NCBI GenBank assembly: GCA_017991555.1 | Contig: JAGOQM010000003.1 | Location: forward strand, 186,001-250,000 | Source: Neisseriaceae bacterium | GTDB taxonomy: Bacteria > Pseudomonadota > Gammaproteobacteria > Burkholderiales > Neisseriaceae | Length of the DNA: 64,000 nucleotides | Reading direction: 5' to 3' | Shown here: in pieces, positions 9,306 through 17,479 of the stretch | Layout: each line of letters begins with the position of its first letter | Position numbering within the stretch: the stretch's first letter is position 1 | Translations under genes and position numbers: made by a program | The notes under the pieces: model-generated | The model's database searches: none | What the model was told of the DNA's origin: nothing | Seen by the model: only the letters and a program-made list of their open reading frames with translations

Positions 9306-10535
9306 TTATTCAGCAGCAGGTTGGGCCGCAGCGGCTGGCTCGGCATCAGGGGCTTTTTCAGCAGCAGGTGCCGCTGGCGCAGGTGCTGCCGCTTTGGCAG
9401 GGGCGTTTTGAATCGGGGTGCCCGGGGCGCGAATCTTCATCAGATTATCGATCACCACTTGGTCACCCACGTTCAGGCCAGACTCCACGATCACGCGATC
9501 GCCGGATTCTTCACCCAACACCACTTGACGTGGCTGGGCTTTGCCCTCTTTATCCATTACCCAAACCGTATTGCCTTGCTGCGAGCTCAAGACCGCTTTT
9601 TGTGGCACGGTCAATACGTTCGCACGTTCGGCGCCTTTAAGAATCACACGCACAAACTGCCCTGGCATGATGTCGCCCACGGGGTTCGGGAACACCGCAC
9701 GGGCTTTAACGCTGCCTGATGAGGTATCCACAATGTTGTCGGTAAAGCTCACGATGCCTTCATGCTCGTATATTTGGCCATCGCCGGTACGAATGGTGGC
9801 AACGTAGTTATTGCCATTGATTAAGGTCAGCTGGCCACTTTGGAACATTTGGCGTAGCTTTAAGGAATCGCCTTCGGAGATGCTGAAGTTAACGTAGAGG
9901 GGATCAAGCTGAGAAATCTTGGTAAGCAGGCTGCCCTCAGCGCTGGTATTGGTGATCAAGCTACCTTCAGACACGGCTTCTAAGCTGGTCACGCCAGAAA
10001 TGGGCGCCACAACACGGGTGTAACCTAGGTTAATCCGGGCTTCTTCTAAGCGGGCACGGCTGGCGGCAACGCTGGCCTGAGCGGCCCCATAAGCGGCCTT
10101 GGCATCATCGTAGTCCTTACGCGAAACCGCTTGCTCATTATACAGCGGCACAATACGATCGAAGTCTTGTTTGGTACGCGTCAGCTGCGCTTGCTCAATC
10201 GCCATGGCAGCATTGGCTTGGTCATAGGCTGCTTTGAACGGCGCGGGATCTAATTGAAACAGCACGTCGCCAGCTTTAACTGGGCGCCCTTCTGTAAATA
10301 AGCGTTTTTGTAAAATACCACCCACACGGGCTCGAACTTCGACTTCTCGAGAGCCAGCTGCTTGACCAACGTACTCAAACTGTACGGGCACATCCTGTGC
10401 TTGAACGGTCAACAACGTCACGGGTAATGCAGGGGGGGCTTGGGGAGCTTCTTCTTTCTTACAGCCGGTCAAGGCAATAGACAATGCCAACGTAGTCAAA
10501 CCAACTGTTAATAATTTATTGACGTGCGGTCTCAC
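9306..10535 (-). CDS. mtrC: RND efflux periplasmic adaptor lipoprotein (AcrA/MexA/MtrC family)
   Basis: A 409-residue membrane-fusion protein. The signal peptide ends in a lipobox (LTGC, Cys25). Lipoyl half-motifs (RARVGGILQKRLFTEG and YTRVVAPISGVTS) flank a helical hairpin (about 105-165). A beta-barrel and a membrane-proximal domain follow, then an Ala/Pro-rich tail of about 35 residues which is low-complexity and probably disordered. It begins at GTG 10535 behind a strong GGAGG. No TetR-type mtrR/acrR gene is present on either side in this window, which is unusual for this operon type. Confidence 0.93.
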   Translation of the reverse strand: MRPHVNKLLTVGLTTLALSIALTGCKKEEAPQAPPALPVTLLTVQAQDVPVQFEYVGQAAGSREVEVRARVGGILQKRLFTEGRPVKAGDVLFQLDPAPFKAAYDQANAAMAIEQAQLTRTKQDFDRIVPLYNEQAVSRKDYDDAKAAYGAAQASVAASRARLEEARINLGYTRVVAPISGVTSLEAVSEGSLITNTSAEGSLLTKISQLDPLYVNFSISEGDSLKLRQMFQSGQLTLINGNNYVATIRTGDGQIYEHEGIVSFTDNIVDTSSGSVKARAVFPNPVGDIMPGQFVRVILKGAERANVLTVPQKAVLSSQQGNTVWVMDKEGKAQPRQVVLGEESGDRVIVESGLNVGDQVVIDNLMKIRAPGTPIQNAPAKAAAPAPAAPAAEKAPDAEPAAAAQPAAE

Positions 10536-11139
10536 GATACCTCCAAGATAAAATAGTACAATATAAAGTCAATTATTTAGGCCGAAATCATTTCAAGTGT
10601 GTGTACAACCAACAAACACAAATAAGACTTACCTATCATCATCCCCGCTACCCAGTTGGTATCGGCCTCACATAAATGATAGGTAAGTGCATTGTATCCG
10701 TCTTTGAAGCCATTTTAATTATGATTTCAAGAATTTAGAATAAGCACAACGACCAAAGTTCTGTACCCATTCAAAATAAAAGGGCCGCCAAGCGTATATT
10801 TAGAGGCCCAAAATAAACCGTAACGTGCGTTACCAATTGCGCAAATACTAGCAAACCCTAGTGATTAACTCAAGTATAATCACCGTTTTTTACCCTCTTT
10901 AACGCGTAAGAAAGAGCCTAGTGCCTTAATCTATAGTAGAATTCACACCGTGCTGAAACTGGACCATAAATGACGCACTTATTTAAAGAGACACTTTTCA
11001 AACTTAACGCCCTTGATTTTTACACATTCCACCCCATCTTACGTAAATACGCTAGAGTATTTAGTCTAGATGCGTTACACTGACCCACCAGACTGATTCA
11101 TTATTAACTGTTTGAGCACCAACACAAAAGGATTTAATC
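10536..11139. other. divergent intergenic region, 604 bases
   Basis: The stretch between the pump operon (leftwards) and the nitronate monooxygenase (rightwards) must hold both promoters. Besides the inverted repeat at 10627-10688 it is AT-rich after 10700, and I see no convincing coding frame. A short hairpin (AATAC/GTATT, about 11046-11061) precedes the monooxygenase. Confidence 0.4.
10627..10688. promoter_or_regulatory. 13-bp inverted repeat upstream of the RND pump operon
   Basis: Perfect 13-base arms ACTTACCTATCAT (10627-10639) and its complement (10676-10688) are separated by 36 bases, 92-153 bases before the pump operon start codon. Spaced arms of this kind suit two sites for a dimeric repressor, or a hairpin. 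No cognate regulator is adjacent. Confidence 0.45.
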
Positions 11140-12318
11140 ATGCAACATTCTTTTTCCCCATTACGCATACGCGACCGTGAACTCATCCCGATTGTTCAAG
11201 GCGGCATGGGTGTTGGTGTGTCCGCACACAAACTGTCTAGCGCCGTGGCGCGTCAAAATGGCATTGGCACCATCGCCAGCGTCGACCTACGCCACCTGCA
11301 CGAAGACCTCTTGGCCAAGTCTAAAGAAAACCAAACCCAAGAAAACTACGACACCCTGAATCGCATTGCCCTCGATCGTGAAATCAAGTCAGCGCTGCAA
11401 GATGCACAGGGCCAAGGCATGATTGCCGTCAACGTCATGAAAGCGGTTAAAGACCACCCAGCGTTGGTTCGCCAAGCCTGTGAGTCAGGCGCACACGCAG
11501 TGGTGATGGGCGCAGGCCTACCGCTAGACCTACCCGACATGACGGAAAACTTTCCAGACGTGTCGCTCTTCCCTATTCTGTCTGAATCGCGCGGCATTGG
11601 CATCGTTTTAAAACGCTGGATGAAAAAAAATCGCCTGCCCGACGCCATCGTCATCGAACACCCTAACCACGCCGCTGGTCACCTAGGCGCAGCCACCATC
11701 GCTGGCTTAGACGACGCCCGCTTCGACTTTCATCGAGTACTAGAAGAAACATTTGAAACATTTAAAAAACTTGGTCTAGAATCAGAAAAAATTCCCTTGA
11801 TTTTAGCCGGCGGCATGGCCAATTTTGACAAAATCAAAATTGCGCTAAAAGACTGGGGCGCCTCTGCCGTTCAGGTTGGCACCGCCTTTGCGGTCACCGA
11901 AGAAGGCGATGCGCACATTAACTTCAAAAACACCTTGGCCGGCGCCGAGAAAGAAGAAATTGTTGAATTTATGTCCGTGGCAGGCCTGCCCGCTCGCGGC
12001 GTGATGACCCCCTTTCTAAAAAGCTACTTAAAACGTGAAGACGTGCTACAGGCCAATGCCAAAGCCGACCCACGCCGCTGCACTCAAGGCATTAACTGCT
12101 TGACCACCTGTGGCCTACGCGATGGCTTGGATAAAATTGGTCAGTTTTGCATCGACTTAAAACTGGCGGCAGCCTGGCGCGGCGAGGTCAACAAAGGCCT
12201 GTTCTTCCGTGGCAAAGACCCATTGCCTTTTGGCACCAAGATTCGCACCGTGCAAGACACCATCCAATATTTACTGACCGGCGAAGCTGAAGGCCTGGTG
12301 TTGAACCAAAAATTTTAA
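11140..12318 (+). CDS. nitronate monooxygenase family flavoprotein
   Basis: A 392-residue FMN-dependent TIM-barrel protein of the 2-nitropropane dioxygenase/nitronate monooxygenase family. Motifs include the N-terminal IPIVQGGMGVGVS, the histidine-containing EHPNHAAGHLGA, ILAGGMANFDKI and VQVGTAFAVTEE of the phosphate-binding side. A C-terminal cysteine cluster (RRCTQGINCLTTCGLRDG) is unusual for the basic fold and could bind a metal or form disulfides. The family oxidises toxic nitronates such as propionate-3-nitronate; enoyl-ACP reductase FabK is related, so substrate is not certain. It has AAAGGA upstream and its own terminator. Confidence 0.82.
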   Translation: MQHSFSPLRIRDRELIPIVQGGMGVGVSAHKLSSAVARQNGIGTIASVDLRHLHEDLLAKSKENQTQENYDTLNRIALDREIKSALQDAQGQGMIAVNVMKAVKDHPALVRQACESGAHAVVMGAGLPLDLPDMTENFPDVSLFPILSESRGIGIVLKRWMKKNRLPDAIVIEHPNHAAGHLGAATIAGLDDARFDFHRVLEETFETFKKLGLESEKIPLILAGGMANFDKIKIALKDWGASAVQVGTAFAVTEEGDAHINFKNTLAGAEKEEIVEFMSVAGLPARGVMTPFLKSYLKREDVLQANAKADPRRCTQGINCLTTCGLRDGLDKIGQFCIDLKLAAAWRGEVNKGLFFRGKDPLPFGTKIRTVQDTIQYLLTGEAEGLVLNQKF

Positions 12319-12337
12319 ACCCATCGGTTTGATTTTC

Positions 12338-12374
12338 AAGCCCCACCTCGTTATGATGGTGGGGCTTATTTTTT
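12338..12374 (+). terminator. Rho-independent terminator
   Basis: A 10-bp stem (12338-12347 with 12358-12367) is followed by ATTTTTT. It closes the monooxygenase transcript and lies 12 bases before cutA, so cutA expression depends on read-through or a promoter inside. Confidence 0.88.
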
Positions 12375-12385
12375 AAGGACGCTTC

Positions 12386-12709
12386 ATGACCCCTTGCCTG
12401 GTATGGTGCAGTATCGACACCCAAGAAAACGCGCAGCGCTTGGCCCATCAGCTGGTTGCCGACAAGGTTGCCGCCTGCGTCAGCATTCTGCCCCAGATCA
12501 CTTCGGTCTACGTTTGGGCCGGCAACACCGAACAGGCACAAGAATGCCTGCTCTTGATTAAGTCCAGTACCGAATGCTTTGACGCCCTAAGCCAAGCCAT
12601 CGTGCAACACCATCCATATGAGGTACCAGAAATCCTCATGCAAACCGTTACAGATGGCCACCCGCCCTATTTGGCTTGGCTACAAGCACACCTCCAACCC
12701 CAAGGCTAA
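12386..12709 (+). CDS. cutA: CutA1 divalent-cation tolerance protein
   Basis: A 107-residue protein of the CutA1 family, full length. CutA1 is a very stable trimer with a ferredoxin-like fold, linked in E. coli to copper and other divalent-metal tolerance. Visible family features are the N-terminal CLVWCSID strand, the AACVSILPQITSVYVWAG motif and the C-terminal HPYEVPEILMQTVTDG segment. The exact biochemical role of bacterial CutA1 is unsettled. Confidence 0.93.
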   Translation: MTPCLVWCSIDTQENAQRLAHQLVADKVAACVSILPQITSVYVWAGNTEQAQECLLLIKSSTECFDALSQAIVQHHPYEVPEILMQTVTDGHPPYLAWLQAHLQPQG

Positions 12710-13000
12710 CCAAGCCGACGGCTAAGCCCTTGTGCCCATCCAGCGATCAAACCCTCATCACTAAGCCTTAAGCCTGTGCCGACAAAGCAACCCGCCCTCA
12801 ACTAAGCGCCCGCCGCTTCATCATTTTGACCCTACCCAAGGCCAGCCACCGCCCCTCCGCCTTATAAGTAGGTCGACTAATCACCGCGCTATTTATAAGT
12901 AAAAGATCTAAATCACGCCCCTGTAGCCATGTTACTGAGCGACGTCATCCTGTATCATGCCGACCTTGAGCCCATCATTCATGATCAGGAGTGTTATTAG

Positions 13001-14380
13001 ATGAATCTGCCATTAGTACTCAATATCTTGGTATTCCTTGCCCTGCTATTCGTACTCGCCCAAACTCGCCGCACCTCGTGGAGCTTAGCCAAAAAAGTCT
13101 TACTGGGCATGGCTCTAGGCGTCGTTTTCGGCTTAGCCCTACAGCTGATTTATGGCCACAACCACCCGGTGGTCCAAGCCTCGATCGAGTGGTTTAACGT
13201 CGTCGGCAGCGGCTACGTCAAACTGTTGCAAATGATCGTCATGCCTTTGGTTTTTGCTTCGATACTGAGCGCCGTAACGCGGCTGCACAATGCTTCGTCT
13301 TTAGGCAAAATCAGCGTTTTAACCATTGGCAACCTATTGTTTACCACCATGATTGCGGCCTTGGTCGGCGTGATGGTGACCCACTTATTTGGCCTCAGCG
13401 CCGAAGGCTTGATCCAAGGCAGCAAAGAGACCGCGCGCTTAAGCATGATCGACAGCCATTACTTGGGCAAAGTCACCGACCTAACGCTGCCTCAAATTTT
13501 ACTGTCGTTTATCCCTCAGAATCCCTTTGCCGAACTCACGGGCGCCAGCCCCACCGCCATCATCAGCATCGTGCTGTTTGCCACCTTCTTAGGCGTGGCC
13601 GCCATCATGCTGATGAAGGACGACCCGGAAAAAGGCCAACGCGTGGCGGTGGCCATCGACACACTGCAAGCCTGGGTCATGCGCCTGGTGCGCTTGATCA
13701 TGACGTTCACCCCTTATGGCGTCTTGGCCTTAATGACCAAAATCGTGGCCGATTCAAACCTACATGACATCATTCAACTCGGAGGCTTTGTGGTGGCTTC
13801 CTACCTTGGCTTGGGCATCATGTTTTTGGTGCATGCTCTGCTCTTGTCCGTTACCGGCATCAACCCGCTGAAATTTTTCAAAAAAGCCTGGCCGGTGCTA
13901 ACCTTTGCCTTTACCAGCCGCTCTAGCGCGGCCAGTATTCCACTGAGCATCGAAGCCCAAACCCAGCGTATAGGGGTGCCGGAATCCATCGCCAGCTTTG
14001 CCGCCTCTTTTGGCGCCACCATCGGCCAAAACGGCTGCGCTGGCCTCTACCCGGCCATGCTTGCCGTCATGGTTGCGCCCACCGTCGGCATTAACCCACT
14101 GGACCCTATGTGGCTGGCCACTTTGGTGGCGGTTGTGACCATCAGCTCTGCTGGCGTCGCCGGCGTGGGCGGCGGTGCCACTTTTGCGGCACTGATCGTC
14201 TTGCCTGCCATGGGCCTGCCTGTGACCCTGGTCGCGTTGCTGATTTCGGTGGAGCCGCTCATCGACATGGGCCGCACCGCACTGAACGTCAGCGGCGCCA
14301 TGACGGCGGGCACCATGACCAGCCAGTTTTTACGCCAAACCAATCGTAAAATCTTCAACCGCGACCAAGATGGCGCCTAG
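13001..14380 (+). CDS. tcyP: L-cystine symporter TcyP (dicarboxylate/amino acid:cation symporter family)
   Basis: A 459-residue inner-membrane transporter very similar over its length to E. coli TcyP (YdjN), the L-cystine importer. The first residues [17 protein letters not shown], the segment [20 protein letters not shown], and the substrate/sodium-site region [14 protein letters not shown] followed by [15 protein letters not shown] are all present. About eight membrane helices and two re-entrant hairpins are expected. GGAG lies about 12 bases before the ATG. A partial direct repeat flanks the gene (12870-12883 and 14451-14464). Confidence 0.93.
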   Translation: MNLPLVLNILVFLALLFVLAQTRRTSWSLAKKVLLGMALGVVFGLALQLIYGHNHPVVQASIEWFNVVGSGYVKLLQMIVMPLVFASILSAVTRLHNASSLGKISVLTIGNLLFTTMIAALVGVMVTHLFGLSAEGLIQGSKETARLSMIDSHYLGKVTDLTLPQILLSFIPQNPFAELTGASPTAIISIVLFATFLGVAAIMLMKDDPEKGQRVAVAIDTLQAWVMRLVRLIMTFTPYGVLALMTKIVADSNLHDIIQLGGFVVASYLGLGIMFLVHALLLSVTGINPLKFFKKAWPVLTFAFTSRSSAASIPLSIEAQTQRIGVPESIASFAASFGATIGQNGCAGLYPAMLAVMVAPTVGINPLDPMWLATLVAVVTISSAGVAGVGGGATFAALIVLPAMGLPVTLVALLISVEPLIDMGRTALNVSGAMTAGTMTSQFLRQTNRKIFNRDQDGA

Positions 14381-14400
14381 CCTCTACTAGCATCATACAC

Positions 14401-14449
14401 AGTCCCCAGCCGGTACGAACCAACATCTGTACCCGCTGGGGGCTTTATA
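14401..14449 (+). terminator. probable terminator of tcyP
   Basis: A long stem, 14401-14416 with 14429-14444, with one C/G mismatch, is followed by TTTAT. The T tract is weak. Confidence 0.65.
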
Positions 14450-14642
14450 CAGGTCGGCTAATAAACGACCAACCCTGCATCTTAAACACATTTAGACAAT
14501 CTACCCATCACTCTAAAGAATTAATTTTTAATTAAAAATCAATTGCTTAAATACACATTCGCCTTGACACATTACGCTTAAGCGAGCACTGTAGTAGGAG
14601 ATAAAGTCATTCTGGGCTTTACCAGAAAGACGTTCTATCGTC

Positions 14643-14662
14643 ATTAACCATAATTTGGTTAA
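14643..14662 (+). promoter_or_regulatory. hairpin abutting the ribosome site of a 52-codon gene
   Basis: A TTAACCA/TGGTTAA 7-bp stem overlaps the first bases of the AAGGAG ribosome-binding site at 14661-14666. A second small hairpin (TCTGG/CCAGA, about 14610-14625) stands upstream. Such placement could mask translation initiation; it could also be an operator. Confidence 0.35.
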
Positions 14663-14674
14663 GGAGTGCCCTAC

Positions 14675-14833
14675 ATGTCAAACAATGCCAGCAAGCCATC
14701 AGGCTTCAATAGCTTTAGCAAAAACACCGTCCCAAAAGCCAGCAACAACGATCAAAAAAACCCTCCTACTGACACGGCCAAACCGGCCACAGAACCCTCA
14801 AAACCGACCGACGAGGCCAGTCCTAAAGGCTAA
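14675..14833 (+). CDS. small hydrophilic hypothetical protein, 52 aa
   Basis: A 52-codon frame starting MSNNASKPSGFNSF and ending EASPKG. AAGGAG lies eight bases before the ATG, which is the best ribosome site around and rules out the longer ATG/GTG starts in other frames. The protein is rich in Lys, Pro, Asn, Thr and Ser, has no hydrophobic segment and looks intrinsically disordered. I do not recognise a family. A TTGACA hexamer at 14564-14569 may be its -35 box, but no clear -10 follows. It stands alone between tcyP and a terminator at 14885-14914. It could instead be a stable RNA leader. Confidence 0.5.
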   Translation: MSNNASKPSGFNSFSKNTVPKASNNDQKNPPTDTAKPATEPSKPTDEASPKG

Positions 14834-14884
14834 ACCAGCCCGCCAAAGCGCACAAACAGCCCTGCGGCTGCGGCAGTACCCATA

Positions 14885-14914
14885 AAAAAGAGGGCCTATT
14901 AAAGGCCCTCTTTC
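14885..14914. terminator. Rho-independent terminator (both directions)
   Basis: An 11-bp perfect stem (14887-14897 with 14903-14913) carries TTT on plus and a T6 run on minus. It ends the 52-codon gene and could also stop transcripts coming from the right. Confidence 0.85.
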
Positions 14915-15018
14915 ATGAACATGACTCAACCCGTCTCCCTAATGGGGACGCTGTGGCCAGAAGCGATGACGACACCCGATGGAGGCTCGCCGATGATGAG
15001 CCAAATTAAAACACCGTC

Positions 15019-15250
15019 AAAAAACCCCTGAGTGATGCCTCAGCCTTCATGCCCTGAAGCCAAGATCAACGACGCCCCCTTGGCACCAACGCAATGCCTG
15101 AGCGCCTGTGAGTGCCCACGAGTAGGCCGCAGCTGACTATGGCCGGACCGCGCGAAAACCCGGTCCCTGTTTTAAAAGGGCAGTACAGCACAAGGCGCTG
15201 CATCATGGCGGCCAAACGGGTCACCAAATAAAACATTAACGCGCGCAAAA
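15019..15250 (-). ncRNA. structured non-coding stretch ending in a terminator-like hairpin (tentative)
   Basis: On the minus strand this region has several hairpins, including GGACCG/CGGTCC (about 15142-15164) and CTTCA/TGAAG (about 15045-15060). It ends in CTGAG/CTCAG followed by GGGGTTTTTT (15019-15043). The only frame, 15066-15248, has a composition and start context unlike a gene. I could not match it to 6S, SRP, RNase P or tmRNA by eye, and an unknown RNA is only one possibility. Confidence 0.25.
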
Positions 15251-15350
15251 AGATGCACCTCTTGGATGGGTGCTAAAAAAGTAAACGATGGTTTGGTGTG
15301 TTTTTTAAAACGTATCTCGCTGGTGCCGATTATCTGACGGTCTCACCTTT

Positions 15351-15410
15351 AGGTGAAGTACCATCCCGTAGAGCCGCCTTGGCGGCTAAAAGGGGAACGG
15401 TACTTCACCT
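15351..15410. repeat. 60-bp palindromic repeat (short form of the 35.5-kb element)
   Basis: Outer arms AGGTGAAGTACC (15351-15362) and complement (15399-15410) enclose an inner perfect hairpin AGCCGCC/GGCGGCT (15372-15387). The reverse complement of its right part matches the left end of the element at 35477 for about 32 bases with few differences. Outer flanks GGTCTCACC and GTGGTGAG extend the symmetry. It resembles an internally deleted, MITE-like derivative. Confidence 0.8.
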
Positions 15411-15542
15411 AAGAGCAAGCGTGGTGAGTTTAAAGTATCTGGCTATATACGCTGGGTTTTGTTCGAACAAAAAACCATGGCTTGGTGTTCGGTGAATACA
15501 TGTCTCAATTTTACCGACCTTCTTCTGACAGTGTATCCCTTA

Positions 15543-15567
15543 GGTGGTGAGTTTAAATAATTTGGCA
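15543..15567. repeat. solitary end of the same repeat family
   Basis: The word GTGGTGAGTTTAAATAAT is also found just outside the right arm of the palindrome (15421-15443, as GTGGTGAGTTTAAAGTAT) and of the long element (36045-36066). Here it has no TIR partner, so it looks like a remnant. Confidence 0.6.
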
Positions 15568-15595
15568 TTCACAAAAGCATAGGTTTTAGTGCCTC

Positions 15596-15625
15596 GTAGA
15601 GTGAATCTCGACCCACCCTGCGTAG
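15596..15625. repeat. REP-like palindrome
   Basis: CGTAGAGTG pairs imperfectly with CCACCCTGCG around a short centre. Its reverse complement closely matches 36181-36216 (shared GTGGGT, GATTCAC, CTAC, CTAAAA blocks). Confidence 0.55.
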
Positions 15626-15700
15626 AACCATAAACCATTGTATTGTTTAAACGAACTGCTGAAAAATACTTGAATTTTTTTGACTTTGATGATCATGCGG

Positions 15701-15776
15701 TGGCACTCCCACAGGGATTCGAACCCCGGTTGCCGCCTAGAAAGGGCGGTGTCCTAGGCCACTAGACGATGGGAGC
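15701..15776 (-). tRNA. tRNA-Glu (UUC)
   Basis: Read on the minus strand, the 76-base cloverleaf begins GCTCCCATCGTCTAGTGG and ends TGGGAGTGCCA. It has an anticodon stem CCGCC/GGCGG with loop CTTTCTA (anticodon TTC), a T-loop GGTTCGAATCC, and an encoded CCA. All stems pair. Confidence 0.97.
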
Positions 15777-15951
15777 GTGGCAAATGCTTTATTTAAAGCG
15801 ACAGGCATCATACCATTAATTAAGCATTTTTCAAACCAATCCACAGCTTAATTCTGCCCCAAACCCGCTGTAAAGGCCACCAATCCAATATTCCCCACTG
15901 ACAATAAGGACACGGTACAATGCCCGTTCTCATCCTTATTAAAGACGGATC

Positions 15952-16638
15952 ATGACATTAAAAAAGTGGCTTAGCCTGGGCCTAATCGGCATGGTTTTAG
16001 CGGTGGTGCTGTCATTTAGTGCCGACCACTACGTGACGCGCAGCAGCCAAGCGCGGCTTTATGATCAAGCCAGCGACGTCCCCCATCAACCCACGGCTTT
16101 GGTATTGGGCACCAGCCCCTACTTACGCTCGGGCCAGCCCAATCCTTATTTTTTGTACCGCATCAAGGCCGCAGCAACCTTATACCATGCCCAAAAAGTG
16201 GACAACTTGGTGGTAAGCGGCGACAACCGACGTGAAGCCTATAATGAACCAGAAGACATGAAGCAGGCCTTAATGGCACAGGGCGTACCAGAAGCCCGTA
16301 TTTATTTAGACTACGCGGGATTACGCACCTTAGACTCGGTGGTGCGGATGGACAAAATATTTGGCCAAAAAAGCTTCGTCATCGTGTCGCAGCCTTTTCA
16401 CAATGCCAGAGCCGTCTTCATTGCCCAACACAAAGGGCTCAACGCCTACGGCTACAACGCCGTCGACGTGCGCCTCAATGCGTTCACCCTGCGCACGTTT
16501 GTGCGCGAAAAATTAGCCCGGGTTAAGGTCTTGCTAGACGTATGGCTAAACAAACAACCCCGCCACCTAGGGCCAGCAGTGCTGATTCACCCTTCATCAG
16601 CCCCCTCTGCGCCGTCTTCCACAAACAGCCCTACCTGA
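15952..16638 (+). CDS. sanA: SanA/YdcF-type DUF218 membrane protein
   Basis: A 228-residue protein with one N-terminal membrane helix (about 5-25) and a periplasmic DUF218 domain. Characteristic segments are ALVLGTSPYLRSGQPNPYFLYRI, DNLVVSGDNRREAYNEP, IYLDYAGLRTLDSVVRM and VIVSQPFHNARAVFIA, as in E. coli SanA. SanA affects envelope permeability (vancomycin exclusion at high temperature); its biochemical role is not settled. The last ~18 codons are Ser/Pro-rich and overlap, antisense, the end of the DUF1289 gene. GACGGATC precedes the ATG. Confidence 0.88.
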   Translation: MTLKKWLSLGLIGMVLAVVLSFSADHYVTRSSQARLYDQASDVPHQPTALVLGTSPYLRSGQPNPYFLYRIKAAATLYHAQKVDNLVVSGDNRREAYNEPEDMKQALMAQGVPEARIYLDYAGLRTLDSVVRMDKIFGQKSFVIVSQPFHNARAVFIAQHKGLNAYGYNAVDVRLNAFTLRTFVREKLARVKVLLDVWLNKQPRHLGPAVLIHPSSAPSAPSSTNSPT

Positions 16639-16883
16639 GTGCCAAAGCCCGCCTCGGCCGCCACTGCGGTGGTCGCTTGGCTTAAGGCCACTGCCGCCGC
16701 TAGCCTTTGGCGCCGTTGCTGGCACAGTCGCAAGACCGCTTGCTTTTGCGCATCGTTAAATTTAAGCCAGTTGAAACGCTCGTCACGGGACCGCAAACAG
16801 CCACGACAATAGCCCCTATTGTCGGTCACGCAGATGCGTCGACAGGGGCTTGGAATCTCAAAGAGTTCGGTCTGCGTGGCCAT
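16587..16883 (-). CDS. DUF1289 family small protein
   Basis: A 98-residue protein whose first half carries the DUF1289 signature CRRICVTDNRGYCRGCLRSRDE (cysteines near 14, 18, 26, 29). This spacing suggests a metal or Fe-S site; function is unknown for the family. GGGAG sits six bases before the ATG. The second half is Ala-rich and low in conservation, and its final 17 codons overlap sanA antisense by 52 bases, so the tail may be a recent read-through extension. Confidence 0.85.
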   Translation of the reverse strand: MATQTELFEIPSPCRRICVTDNRGYCRGCLRSRDERFNWLKFNDAQKQAVLRLCQQRRQRLAAAVALSQATTAVAAEAGFGTQVGLFVEDGAEGADEG

Positions 16884-17084
16884 GACAATCTCCCTTATCC
16901 CCTTTGTAACAGGGGCATGGCTTCAGTGTGCCACTTTTTTAAGCAAAAAACAAACCCAGCGCCTTAAGCCAGACGTTCTGGCGCAGCATCGCTGGGCGGA
17001 GTCAATCAAACGCGCCTCTTAAACTGTTTTAACAATAAAACCAATCAACTACCCAAAAAAGCCGCTAAAGCCCAGCCCAAAGGC

Positions 17085-17113
17085 TTGCAATAAAATTTTT
17101 AAGCCTATATAAT
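17085..17113 (+). promoter_or_regulatory. sigma70 promoter of tRNA-Ala
   Basis: TTGCAA (17085-17090), a 17-base spacer and TATAAT (17108-17113) stand 15 bases before the mature tRNA end. Confidence 0.85.
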
Positions 17114-17127
17114 CGCTTTTCTCTTAA

Positions 17128-17203
<76 letters not shown>

Positions 17204-17229
17204 CAATGATTATTGTGATTAAGAACACA

Positions 17230-17258
17230 AAAAAACGGCTTCGGCCGTTATTTTTTTT
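17230..17258 (+). terminator. terminator of tRNA-Ala
   Basis: AACGGC/GCCGTT stem with TTCG tetraloop (17234-17249), followed by eight T. Confidence 0.93.
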
Positions 17259-17479
17259 GCTGATCAAATCAAAGCGACCCCAAGCGACGTACGCATCTAG
17301 AGCATCTACTCAAGCCAAGCGAATAAGCCAACTGCCTCCTGCTTCTAGATTTACTGATGCTCGCATGACCAATCTAGCCGCCTTTCGATAGCTGCCTCAC
17401 ACCAGCCACAATCATCATCCCCTATTGTGACCGAATAAGGTCTTTTCGATCAGCGGCTAATGATCAATGCCTTAACATG

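Noticed and set aside
14655..14885. Alternative 76-codon frame overlapping the 52-codon gene
   Set aside because: Its start lies upstream of the AAGGAG, which is correctly spaced only for the ATG at 14675.
15066..15248. 60-codon minus-strand frame
   Set aside because: No ribosome site, odd composition, lies in a hairpin-rich region; more likely non-coding.
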